DNA of 35,668 bases from an uncultured Erysipelotrichaceae bacterium (GTDB lineage Bacteria; Bacillota_I; Bacilli_A; Erysipelotrichales; Erysipelotrichaceae). Positions 1 to 7,810 of the stretch are shown here, piece by piece. Both the position numbers and the translations under genes were made by a program. The number at the start of each line of letters is the position of its first letter. Positions within the stretch are counted from its first letter, which is position 1. The DNA is taken from assembly GCA_902775735.1 (NCBI GenBank), contig CACYNH010000002.1, positions 1 to 35,668 on the forward strand, read 5' to 3'. The notes beneath the pieces are model-generated. The model was not told the DNA's origin, made no database searches, and saw only the letters and a list, made by a program, of their open reading frames with translations.

Positions 1-1
1 A

Positions 2-250
2 TCATCCAGATACATTCCGGATGTCCGGGAGGTGAAAGCTTTCCGGGCACACAGAAGCCCCATCCATATTGCTCAGCAATTGGGTGGTGGTAACTTCACC
101 CCATTGACCTTGAAATAAGCACCAGCAGGTATTATTATCAGCTGCTCTTATGTTATAAAAATATCTCATTAGACTGTACTGACCTCTTAATTTAATATTA
201 GTGTTGGAGGGATAATTGCTATGAAGCCAATCATCATAACGCTTTGTGTT
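2..250 (-). pseudogene. Possible 3' remnant of an unknown gene
   Basis: On the minus strand a frame stays open for 82 codons, from a TGA at 253-251 down to a TGA at 4-2. The first ATG is at 169, with no Shine-Dalgarno site. The conceptual peptide reads like real protein, for example around GQWGEVTTTQLLSNMDG and ending in PDIRNVSG. It runs under the ribosome binding site and signal peptide of the plus-strand peptidase gene, so the two cannot both be intact genes here. I do not recognise the family. The open length is only modestly above chance, so this is a tentative remnant. Confidence 0.22.
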
Positions 251-1231
251 TCATCACTGTTTACAAATCTTAGCATGCATACCATTGCTGATAAACAAGA
301 GCGCATTTCCGATTAAACAGAGTCAGTGATAAAAACAATTGAGAATCTTGAAGAAACTGAGCTTTCTTTATAGGAAATAAAACCTTTAGTTGATGTTGAA
401 GGAAAGCATACCTATGATTTATATATTTTCAATAATCAAAGCTATGCCATTGCCACATGTAATGGGGTGATTTCTGAATACTGCATCGCTTCAGAACACA
501 TCCCATTTGAAAATGCATCTCAGAGCAGTGAGTTGCTCTATGGAGGTCCGTTCAATTATCTTGAATGCAGAGATGGGTATTATATTCTCAATGACTCTAA
601 GATTATTAAAGAATATAAAGCAGATGATGAATTCCTGAGAGTTAACAAAAATTTTACAGAAAAAACAGTTGAATCAACTAATATGATAACGGCGCTCCCT
701 TCTGGGTGGACTGGAATTGACAGCTTATATTTTTACGATTTCAGTACAAATCCGTGGTATAACTCAAATGGTACGTGCGGTCAGATCTCTCTTGGAATTA
801 TAATGGCATACTATCAGGATTATGTTTATCCATATACCACAGTGCCAACTTCTGTAAGAACTCAATACAGTCCTGGTACGGGACAGCTCCTTACAAAAAT
901 CTATCAAGCTATGGGATATGGATCTGCGACTGCAAGCAATCTGTATAATGGGTTTAATGGATTCTATTCAATGAATGGATATGCAAAACCATTTACAGCC
1001 GGTTATTCAGTAATTGGTACTGCTGCATATGCTTATCCTAAGATTAGCAATAACAGGCCTGTGGTGATTGGAATGCTCAGCGCATTGGGCAGTACATATG
1101 GCGATCATTTTGTTGCGGCTTATCAGTATTCAAATGACACAGTGTATTATCGTTGTGTTAATACATGGGGCAGTTACACTGCAGTTGTTAATGTGAGCTG
1201 GACTTCACAATGTTTATGGATCAATGGTTGA
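221..1231 (+). pseudogene. Secreted papain-like (C39/C10-type) cysteine peptidase, two in-frame stops
   Basis: ATG at 221 follows a good Shine-Dalgarno site (GGAGGG, about 205-210) and opens a signal-peptide-like start, MKPIIITLCVSSLFTNLS. The frame is broken by TAA at 314-316 and TAG at 371-373, then runs open to the TGA at 1229-1231. Read through, it would be about 336 residues. The mature part keeps a plausible papain-type triad: Cys in NGTCGQ (about residue 186 of the restored protein), His in YGDHFVAAY and Asn in VNTWGSY. A GTG at 467 opens a 254-residue frame, but it has no convincing ribosome site and would lack the signal peptide. The region is AT-rich compared with the rest of the window, which suggests acquired DNA. 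The fold assignment rests on motifs only. Most likely a recently inactivated secreted peptidase. Confidence 0.7.
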
Positions 1232-1265
1232 AACCTGAAAAGGTAAAATACCTAATAGAGATTAT

Positions 1266-2115
1266 ATGATGACCAGACGATTGAACAGTTCTATCATGAT
1301 ATTGCTGATCTGCATTGCGGTGATTCATATGACCGTAATTCCGGTCATAGCGGATATGTCGCCGAAACCGACACTGACCATCTGCGCTGAAAATCTTCCG
1401 CAGGACAGTTACATGGCGGTTCTTTCCACTGCTGATGAGCCTGGCTTCCAGATGTGGCATGTGGATGAAAGCTGGTTTAAACAGGAAAACAGATGGATTG
1501 CCTCAAAAGCTTCAGAAGAAATCAACCGCAGTTTTTTTGAATATGTGAAAGAGAATTGGGAAAAGGACGGATGGTATCTCTGGGGCAATATTATTTCCTG
1601 CAGCGCGAAGCTCACCTTCGCATCCGCAAGACCGTCTCATTTCCGGATTCTTGTTTACATGGCCTCAGAGGACCGTTTTTATTTCTTATGATCATGAATT
1701 GAAATGCACCAGCGTGGATTTCCATGTGAACCTGCGCTTTGAATCAGGACAGCTGAAAACAAGCAGTGTCTTCAGCACAGTGAGCGTGGGCAGGGCTGTA
1801 TTCCGCCTTTGTATGACGATTGCGGTTGAACTGGCAGTCTGTCTGATATTCCTGAAAAACAAAAACCGGAAGAACCTGCTGATCATAGGTGCAGCCAATT
1901 GTCTTACCCAGCTGATCCTGTATATACCGCTGCTGAGCGCTGATACGGCTGAGATGTATTATCCGCTCCTGATTGGGTTTGAGGCAGCTGTGATTTTCAT
2001 CGAAGGCTTCATATATTCACGCAAAATCCAAAGCGAAGACCTGAAGCATCCATATTATTATTCAGCTGCTGCCAACGCACTTTCCTTTGCGGCAGGACTG
2101 ATCCTGCCTGTGTAG
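1266..2115 (+). pseudogene. Exported membrane protein of unknown function, split by a frameshift
   Basis: The first frame (1266-1691, 141 residues) begins with a signal-like hydrophobic segment and an ADMSPKPTLTI stretch, typical of a Bacillota family of unknown function that I know by pattern only. It stops at TGA 1689-1691. The second frame (open from about 1651 to TAG 2115) continues the same protein: a short extracellular part, then four hydrophobic segments, including VELAVCLIFL, LIIGAANCLTQLILYIPLL, FEAAVIFIEGFIYS and a C-terminal segment. Removing one T from the five-T run near 1675-1680 joins them as SEDRFISYDHELK, giving about 282 residues. It starts 35 bases after the broken peptidase, so the two probably shared a transcript. 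A sequencing error in the T run or programmed frameshifting is possible but less likely beside another disrupted gene. Confidence 0.65.
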
Positions 2116-2190
2116 AGTCAATTGCGGCATGTTCTCTGACGTGCGCTGATGCGGCGCCTGAGCACTCTGCCTGAATGATCGTACAAGGTT

Positions 2191-2213
2191 AAAAAAATGA
2201 GGCTGAGCCTCAT
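2191..2213 (-). terminator. Rho-independent terminator of the msrC gene
   Basis: A perfect 7-bp stem (ATGAGGC / GCCTCAT, 2197-2203 with 2207-2213) has a 3-base loop. On the minus strand it is followed by a run of T (the A run at 2191-2197). The stem includes the msrC stop codon, so the gene ends inside its own terminator. Confidence 0.8.
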
Positions 2214-2671
2214 TCAATGATCCATCCTTTCTGTTCATAAGCTGCTGCGATATCCGCGGCGGCTTTTTCCATTTCAGTCTTTTCATCCTCCGTAAATCTG
2301 GAAGGGAAAGGGGAATCCAGGTCAATCTCAGCGATGACCTTTCCGCCGGCAATTACCGGCACGCATAATTCCGAGCGGCTGGCACTGTCGCAGGCGATAT
2401 GGCCCGGGAAGGAAAGCACATCATCCACAAGCTGAGTTTCCATATCACGGTAACACTTGCCGCACACGCCCTTGTCAAAAGGAATTCTTGTGCAGGCTGT
2501 TTTGCCCTGGAAGGGACCGAGCACCAGCTCATCTTTTCTGACCAGATAGAAGCCGGCCCAGTTGAGACGGTCATAGTTCATATTGATGCAGGCGCTGACA
2601 TTGGCCAGGGCCGCGATCATGTCGTCCTCCTCAAGGAAGGAGCGGATCTGTTCATTGATATATCTGTTCAT
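2210..2671 (-). CDS. msrC: Free methionine-(R)-sulfoxide reductase (GAF-domain fRMsr)
   Basis: Cytosolic single GAF-domain enzyme that reduces free L-methionine-(R)-sulfoxide to methionine. The 153 residues match the usual family length. The conserved blocks are visible: NWAGFYL, LGPFQGKTAC, GVCGKC and FPGHIACD. The three family cysteines are C60, C70 and C94; their spacing of 10 and 24 is the same as C84, C94 and C118 of the E. coli enzyme. It is a single gene, convergent with the preceding membrane gene and divergent from the methionine transporter operon, a sensible functional neighbour. There is no Shine-Dalgarno site before ATG 2671. A TATACT box ends only 7 bases upstream, so the mRNA may be leaderless. 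Confidence 0.93.
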   Translation of the reverse strand: MNRYINEQIRSFLEEDDMIAALANVSACINMNYDRLNWAGFYLVRKDELVLGPFQGKTACTRIPFDKGVCGKCYRDMETQLVDDVLSFPGHIACDSASRSELCVPVIAGGKVIAEIDLDSPFPSRFTEDEKTEMEKAAADIAAAYEQKGWIIE

Positions 2672-2678
2672 GGCTAAA

Positions 2679-2684
2679 AGTATA
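2679..2684 (-). promoter_or_regulatory. -10 box of msrC, seven bases from ATG
   Basis: On the minus strand TATACT is followed by TTTAGCC and then ATG. Transcription starting the usual distance from the -10 would begin at or next to the start codon. The -35 is weak (CATGTT at a 17-base spacing). No purine-rich ribosome site lies in the gap. Confidence 0.45.
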
Positions 2685-2779
2685 GCACACTCTGAGATGA
2701 AAACATGACCGCATGCATATATAGAGCGAACCTATAACTGCGCATTATGAATCGATATGAGGAAAAAGGGAACCGTTTA

Positions 2780-2807
2780 TTGACTTTAACGGTGATGAAA
2801 GTATGAT
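2780..2807 (+). promoter_or_regulatory. Sigma-A promoter of the methionine transporter operon
   Basis: TTGACT (2780-2785), 16-base spacer, TATGAT (2802-2807). The leader is about 45 bases, ending in AGGAGGG before metQ. I saw no SAM riboswitch or T-box sequence in 2672-2856. Confidence 0.65.
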
Positions 2808-2856
2808 TGAACATGTCAGCTGTCATAACTGAAGCTGGCACAGGAGGGAAAACTAC

Positions 2857-3771
2857 ATGAACAAAACACTTAAACTGATCGCGGCTCTGTCCCTGGCGGC
2901 ATCCCTGGCAGGATGTTCTTCAGACAAAGCGCCCGCAGACAGCGGAAACAATGAAACAGAAACAAACACAGAAACTTCCGCCGTCAATCCCCATGGCTAT
3001 CAGATCGTGCCGCTGGAAGCTGCCCAGCTGCCGCTGTCCCTGCCGGACCTTGACGCCGGCGTCATCAACGGCAACTACGCTCTTGAGGCAAAACTGAACG
3101 AAACTTCCCCGGCTGTCGCAATCGAGGAATTCGACGCGGAAACAAGTATCCGCAGAACCAACTATCTCGTTGTCAAGGAAGGAAACGAAGAGTCCGAAAA
3201 GACACAGGCACTGATCGCTGCCATCACTTCCTCTGATGTCAGCACATATATCGAAAACACATACAAGGGCGCTGTCATCACTTCCTTCATCGATGAAGAA
3301 GGCAATCCCATCTCCGGCGGTGACATTCCCGATGCCACAGGCGATGACACAAAGATCACAGTCGGCGCCACAGCCGTTCCCCATGCCCAGATCCTCAACG
3401 ACGTCCTCAAGGACACACTCTTAAAGCATGGCTGGGAGCTTGAAGTTGTCGAATATACAGACTATGTCCAGCCCAACACAGCTCTTGACGCGGGCGATCT
3501 TGACGCCAACTATTTCCAGACACTCGGCTACATGCAGAATGAAAACAAGGAAAGAGGTCTCCACCTTGCGGCGGCGGTCGGCGTACACATCGAACCGATG
3601 GGCGTCTATTCCGCAAAAGCTAAGTCTCTGAGCGAACTTCCTGACGGGGCTGAAATCGGCGTTCCCAATGACACAGACAACTACGGCCGTGCCATTGAGC
3701 TGCTCAACACACTCGGTTTGCTGAACGGCGCCCCGGTTGATCCGGAAGCCATTAAAGAGATTAACGGCTGA
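2857..3771 (+). CDS. metQ: Circularly permuted methionine-type ABC transporter lipoprotein (MetQ/NlpA family)
   Basis: Membrane-anchored substrate-binding lipoprotein of the methionine ABC importer, paired with metN and metI downstream. Lipobox LAGC has its lipidated Cys at residue 20. The order of the two halves is reversed relative to the family. Residues 44-144 (from NPHGYQIVPLEAAQLP through INGNYALEA to YKGAVITSF) match the usual C-terminal half. Residues 145-165 are a linker (DEEGNPISGGDIPDATGDD). Residues 166-304 (from KITVGATAVPHAQIL through FTDYV-like YTDYVQPN, DANYFQ, VHIEPMGVYS and VPNDTDNYGRA) match the usual N-terminal half. The length of 304 is near normal and one frame covers it all, so this is not a broken gene. 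ATG 2857 follows AGGAGGG. An attenuator-like hairpin lies just downstream. The substrate is inferred from the family and from the NIL domain of MetN. Confidence 0.92.
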   Translation: MNKTLKLIAALSLAASLAGCSSDKAPADSGNNETETNTETSAVNPHGYQIVPLEAAQLPLSLPDLDAGVINGNYALEAKLNETSPAVAIEEFDAETSIRRTNYLVVKEGNEESEKTQALIAAITSSDVSTYIENTYKGAVITSFIDEEGNPISGGDIPDATGDDTKITVGATAVPHAQILNDVLKDTLLKHGWELEVVEYTDYVQPNTALDAGDLDANYFQTLGYMQNENKERGLHLAAAVGVHIEPMGVYSAKAKSLSELPDGAEIGVPNDTDNYGRAIELLNTLGLLNGAPVDPEAIKEING

Positions 3772-3793
3772 GCAAAAATCAGATATCATAAAT

Positions 3794-3832
3794 GGAAGCA
3801 GTGCCTGAAGGTGCTGCTTCCGTATGTGTTTT
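3794..3832 (+). terminator. Attenuator-like hairpin between metQ and the acyltransferase gene
   Basis: A 12-bp stem with two G-T wobbles (3794-3805 with 3810-3821, TGAA loop) is followed by GTATGTGTTTT. The T run is short and late, so partial termination is more likely than a full stop. This would give more binding protein than membrane parts. Confidence 0.55.
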
Positions 3833-3846
3833 AAGGGGAGGGCGAT

Positions 3847-5730
3847 ATGGCAAAGGAAAGGACAGGCAGTTACATCAGCGGACTGAACGGTTTCAGGGCA
3901 ATTGCGGCTCTGCTTGTCGTTCTCTACCATCTTCAGTTTCCCTATGCCCGGGGCGGCCTGCTTGGCGTGACTGCTTTCTTTGCGGTTTCCGGTTTCCTGG
4001 TCACCCGCAATCTTTATAAAGAGGCTGAGAGTAACGGCAGGGTTGATCTGCTGCAGTTTATGAAGAAGAGGCTTTTCAGAATCATGCCGGCGCTGATCTT
4101 CATGTGCGTTGTCACGATCATCCTGTTTGCGGTTTTCAACCGCGTGCTTTTCACCAAGGAGGTCAGGGATCTTTTCTCAACACTGACCTGCTGGAATAAC
4201 TGGCATCAGATCTTTTCCAATGTGTCTTACTTTGAAAACGCCGGCGCTCCTTCGCCTTTGACCCATACCTGGTCGCTTTCACTGGAAATGCAGTTTTATG
4301 TGCTCATCGCGCTGCTGTTCTTTTTCACAGGCAGATCGGAAGTCCGCAAACCGCTTTTAAAGGGCATAACCGCGGCCTTTGCAATGATCTCGGTGACATT
4401 GATGATCGCTCTGTTTGATCCTTCACAGGATCCCACCCGTGTCTACTATGGCACCGACACAAGACTGTTTTCACTGCTTGCCGGCTCACTGCTGGCGCTG
4501 TGCGAAGAAGATGTCAGGAAGATCCCGCTGAACAATGTCATAAGCGGACTTACTGGCCTGATCAGTCTTCTGGCGCTGATTGCCATGGCGGCATTCATTC
4601 CCGGCTACAGCACTTTCATGTTCAGGGGCGGACAGATCATCGCGACAGTTCTCTGTATTCTGATCATCGCCGCATGCCTGAAGACAGATTCACTGTTCGC
4701 CAGAGCCTTAAGCAATCCTGTCCTGACATGGATCGGGGAAAGAAGCTATGCCATCTATCTCTGGCATTTCCCGCTGTTCCTTCTGGTTTCAGGAGGCACG
4801 GCGCCTTCGCTGCTGCAGTCGCTGATCATCATTGGCCTGACCGTGCTCATGACGTTGCTTTCAGAGATCTTCATTGAAGCGCCTTTTGTCGGAGGCCGAT
4901 TTGAAAAGACGCTGAGGATTATAAAAGGAACACCGAAAACAGAAAAAGGGAAGCGCCGTCAGGAACGGGTCAGGCGCTCCTTCCTGATCCAGACATGCAC
5001 AAATCTGGTTCTTGTATCGGCAGCACTGCTGTGCGCTGTCTTTGTGCCGAAACAGAACGCGGCCGGGGACATTGACACACTTGAGGCGCAGGCAGCTGAG
5101 AATGCGGCACTGACCGAAGAAAAGATGCGTGAAAGGGAAGAAGCCGCCCGCAGAGAAGCTGAGCAGGAGAAAACAGAAACACAGGATAGTCCTTCTACTG
5201 AACCTGCAGAAGAACCGCCGGTGAAAACAGATGAGGAAATCCTTGCGGACATTGATATTCTCATGATCGGCGACTCGGTATCGCTTGGCGCTTCAGAGGC
5301 GTTCTATGAGGTTTTTCCTTCCTCAATCTGCGACGCCGCGGTCAGCCGCTATACGACCGAAAGCTACGCGATCTTTGACGATTACCGGGTCAACCATTCC
5401 TGGGACGGGGACGCTGTCATCTTCGCACTGGGCGCCAACGGTCTTCTTTACGATTCGCTGGAACAGATGAAGATCAGGGCAGATAAGAAACCGTTATTCC
5501 TGTTAAGCGCCAGGGCGCCGTATACCTCCTGGCAGGATTCCAATAACGAGGAAATGAAGAATTTTGCCTCAGAAAATGAAAATACGTATATCATTGACTG
5601 GTATGCGTATTCCGAAGGACATGAAGACTGGTTCGTGGATGATCTGACCCACCTGACTCCTTCCGGGGCACATGGGTACGCCTCATGCATAAAGGAATCG
5701 GTTCTTGAAGTCTTTAAGAAGAAACAGTAA
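3847..5730 (+). CDS. OatA-like membrane O-acyltransferase with C-terminal SGNH domain
   Basis: Two-part acyl transfer protein. About residues 1-400 form an acyltransferase-3 membrane domain with many hydrophobic helices; family blocks include VVLYHLQF, RLFRIMPALI and HTWSLSLEMQF. A Glu/Ala-rich linker follows (about 405-470). The C-terminal SGNH esterase-type domain has GDSVSLG (Ser477), GANG and DDLTHLTP (Asp599, His602), a complete triad. OatA proteins move acetyl groups across the membrane onto peptidoglycan MurNAc; related proteins modify other cell-surface polymers, so the acceptor is not determined. ATG 3847 follows GGGGAGG. It sits between metQ and metN, an unexpected place, on the same strand with short gaps. 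Confidence 0.85.
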   Translation: MAKERTGSYISGLNGFRAIAALLVVLYHLQFPYARGGLLGVTAFFAVSGFLVTRNLYKEAESNGRVDLLQFMKKRLFRIMPALIFMCVVTIILFAVFNRVLFTKEVRDLFSTLTCWNNWHQIFSNVSYFENAGAPSPLTHTWSLSLEMQFYVLIALLFFFTGRSEVRKPLLKGITAAFAMISVTLMIALFDPSQDPTRVYYGTDTRLFSLLAGSLLALCEEDVRKIPLNNVISGLTGLISLLALIAMAAFIPGYSTFMFRGGQIIATVLCILIIAACLKTDSLFARALSNPVLTWIGERSYAIYLWHFPLFLLVSGGTAPSLLQSLIIIGLTVLMTLLSEIFIEAPFVGGRFEKTLRIIKGTPKTEKGKRRQERVRRSFLIQTCTNLVLVSAALLCAVFVPKQNAAGDIDTLEAQAAENAALTEEKMREREEAARREAEQEKTETQDSPSTEPAEEPPVKTDEEILADIDILMIGDSVSLGASEAFYEVFPSSICDAAVSRYTTESYAIFDDYRVNHSWDGDAVIFALGANGLLYDSLEQMKIRADKKPLFLLSARAPYTSWQDSNNEEMKNFASENENTYIIDWYAYSEGHEDWFVDDLTHLTPSGAHGYASCIKESVLEVFKKKQ

Positions 5731-5774
5731 ACAGCTGTGCTGCAGACAGCACGGAACAGATAAGGGGAAACACT

Positions 5775-6740
5775 ATGATTGTATTAACGGATGTGAAAAA
5801 GAGCTTCGGCGATCTTGAAGTTCTCAAAGGAATTTCGATCACGATTGAAGACCATCAGATCTACGGCATTATCGGCCAGTCGGGCGCCGGCAAATCGACA
5901 TTGTTACGGTGCATCAACGGCCTGGAATCCTTCCAGTCCGGCTCGATCACGGTCGACGGGGAACCGGTGGTGATCAGTGATCAGAAGAAGCTTCATTTAC
6001 TGCAGAAGAAGATGGGCATGATCTTCCAGAACTTCAATCTTCTTTCAAGACTGGACGTCTATGACAATGTCGCTCTGCCGATGAAATTCTGGGGAATGAA
6101 GACAAAGACGCCCGAAGCGAAGGAAAAGATCAAAGGTTTACTCAAACTGGTCGGCCTGGAAGACAAGATCCACGCCAGACCCGCGGAGCTTTCCGGCGGT
6201 CAGAAACAGAGAGTCGCGATTGCCCGCGCTCTTGTCCTGGATCCGGAAATCCTTTTATGCGATGAGGCGACCAGCGCCCTTGATCCGGGAATCACCCGTG
6301 AAATTCTTGCCCTCTTACAGCAGATCAACAACGAGATGGGAATCACAATCATCGTTGTTACTCACCAGATGGAAGTCGTCAAGCAGATCTGCGAACGGGT
6401 CGCGTTCATCAAGGGCGGCACCGTCATCGCCGAAGGAAAACCCGAAGACCTGTTTGTCAGGCCCTCAAAAGAGGTCAAAGCCTTCCTGCAGGAGGAAAGC
6501 GGCCATCTTCCCGATACCGGCGTCAATGTGCAGCTGTTCTTCAACAACGAAAGCTCGGATGATCCTGTCATCACAATGATGGCAAGGGAACTGGGCATCG
6601 ATTTCTCGATCTGCTGGGGCAAGCTGGAAGACTTCCGTTCCAATGTCTTCGGCAGCCTTGTCATTAACATTTCCGAAAAGGACAAAGAAAAAGTCCTTGC
6701 CTATCTTTCCGGCAAGAATGTCATCTGTGAGGTGCTCTGA
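5775..6740 (+). CDS. metN: Methionine ABC transporter ATP-binding protein
   Basis: ATPase subunit of the MetNIQ importer, on the cytoplasmic face of the membrane. Walker A GQSGAGKST at 34-42, Q-loop at QNFNLL, signature LSGGQ at 139-143, Walker B with catalytic Glu in ILLCDEATS (159-167), and the switch His in VVTHQ. About residues 245-321 form the NIL domain, the regulatory methionine-binding domain of MetN, which supports the substrate assignment. Length 321 is slightly short of the usual 340. The start has AAGGGG in front. It ends two bases before metI. Confidence 0.93.
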   Translation: MIVLTDVKKSFGDLEVLKGISITIEDHQIYGIIGQSGAGKSTLLRCINGLESFQSGSITVDGEPVVISDQKKLHLLQKKMGMIFQNFNLLSRLDVYDNVALPMKFWGMKTKTPEAKEKIKGLLKLVGLEDKIHARPAELSGGQKQRVAIARALVLDPEILLCDEATSALDPGITREILALLQQINNEMGITIIVVTHQMEVVKQICERVAFIKGGTVIAEGKPEDLFVRPSKEVKAFLQEESGHLPDTGVNVQLFFNNESSDDPVITMMARELGIDFSICWGKLEDFRSNVFGSLVINISEKDKEKVLAYLSGKNVICEVL

Positions 6741-6742
6741 TT

Positions 6743-7378
6743 ATGTGGGATACAATACTGACCGCGTCGCTGCAGACGCTGAATATGGTTTTCTGGTCAA
6801 CCCTGATTTCCGTGATTCTCGGCTTCATTCCGGCCATTATCATGACACTGACCGCACCGGACGGCTTAAGGCCCAACAAGCTTGTCTATGAAACCCTCAG
6901 TTTCATCGTCAACGTCTTCCGTTCCTTCCCGTTTATTATCCTGCTGGTCATCCTGATTCCCTTTACCCGTTTCCTTGTCGGCAAGGCGATCGGCACAAAG
7001 GCGGCGATTGTTCCTTTGACCGTTTCCGCGATTCCCTATATCGCAAGAGTCTTTGAAACCAGCTTAAGAGAAACCGATCCCGGCGTGATTGAAGCCGCCA
7101 GAAGCTTCGGGGCTTCCGACTGGCAGATCCTCTTCAGGGTTTATATCAAAGAATCCGTTCCCCGCATGTTAAACGGCATTATCCTGTTAGTCATTTCCCT
7201 CATCGGCTATTCGGCAATGGCAGGAACAGTGGGAGGCGGCGGCATCGGCGACGTGGCGATCCGCTATGGCTATCAGGGCTATAAGCTGAGCTATCTGGTC
7301 ATCTGCTCAGTCATCCTGATCATCTTTGTGCAGCTGGTGCAGATGCTGGGCAACTGGCTTTTCAAGAAACTCTCATGA
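6743..7378 (+). CDS. metI: Methionine ABC transporter permease
   Basis: Inner-membrane channel subunit of the methionine importer. The 211 residues have five or so hydrophobic helices and the binding-protein-dependent transport signature around EAARSFGASDWQILF, which forms the coupling helix to MetN. The GTVGGGGIGDVAIRYGYQ segment is typical of MetI. ATG 6743 comes 2 bases after the metN stop. The stop overlaps the next gene start by four bases (ATGA). Confidence 0.94.
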   Translation: MWDTILTASLQTLNMVFWSTLISVILGFIPAIIMTLTAPDGLRPNKLVYETLSFIVNVFRSFPFIILLVILIPFTRFLVGKAIGTKAAIVPLTVSAIPYIARVFETSLRETDPGVIEAARSFGASDWQILFRVYIKESVPRMLNGIILLVISLIGYSAMAGTVGGGGIGDVAIRYGYQGYKLSYLVICSVILIIFVQLVQMLGNWLFKKLS

Positions 7379-7644
7379 ACAGGCAGGTCTTAAGCTTTGA
7401 AGCAGTCATCATCAAAGCCGATGACATGGACGCCGCTTATGTGGAAGTGCCCTATGACATCTATGAACTCTTTGGAGTAAAGCGTCTGAAAGTCCATGCT
7501 TCATTCGATGGCGAACCCTATGACGGTCTTGTGCTGAAGATGGGCACGCCATGCTGGGTCATCGGCATCCGCAAAGACATCCGCAAAAAAATCAATAAGC
7601 AGCCCGGCGACAAGGTGCATGTTACCCTGGCCGCAAGAGAATGA
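7375..7644 (+). CDS. DUF1905-family small protein
   Basis: An 89-residue soluble protein of the DUF1905 type, with the recognisable pattern AYVEVPYDIYELFG near the start, the YDGLVLKMG centre and the GIRKDIRKKI-QPGD-V-VTL ending. The family is a small beta-barrel of unknown function. The start overlaps metI by ATGA, so it is co-translated with the transporter. A strong terminator follows at once, so it is the last gene of the operon. No catalytic residues can be named. Confidence 0.75.
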   Translation: MNRQVLSFEAVIIKADDMDAAYVEVPYDIYELFGVKRLKVHASFDGEPYDGLVLKMGTPCWVIGIRKDIRKKINKQPGDKVHVTLAARE

Positions 7645-7647
7645 ATG

Positions 7648-7679
7648 CAGGCAGGAATCTTTCCTGTCTGTTTCTTTTC
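7648..7679 (+). terminator. Terminator of the methionine transporter operon
   Basis: A 10-bp stem (7648-7657 with 7661-7670, one G-T pair) with a TCT loop is followed by TTTCTTTTC. It begins 4 bases after the stop codon of the DUF1905 gene. Confidence 0.88.
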
Positions 7680-7772
7680 TGCGGGAGGTTCTGCAGGTCT
7701 GGCTGTGCACTTTGTCCTGTTCAGCAGAAATGAGACTGGGACTGCCGGCAAAAAAATGTTATGACATGTGTA

Positions 7773-7778
7773 TATAAT
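7773..7778 (+). promoter_or_regulatory. -10 box of the antitoxin-like gene
   Basis: A perfect TATAAT lies 33 bases before the ATG at 7811. No good -35 is seen at the proper distance, where there is an A run. Confidence 0.4.
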
Positions 7779-7810
7779 TCAGGCGAACACGCGGCTGAAA
7801 GGAGGGTTCC

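Noticed and set aside
2..118. A plus-strand frame ending in PLTLK at the window start, considered as the tail of a transposase
   Set aside because: No transposase motif, no inverted repeat, and the minus strand gives a longer open frame in the same bases.
221..1231. Use of a variant genetic code with TAA and TAG as sense codons
   Set aside because: Other genes in the window end cleanly in TAA, TAG and TGA with overlaps to the next start, so the two stops in this gene are local mutations.
5736..5752. Hairpin GTGCTG / CAGCAC between the acyltransferase gene and metN as a terminator
   Set aside because: No T run follows, so it is unlikely to stop transcription.
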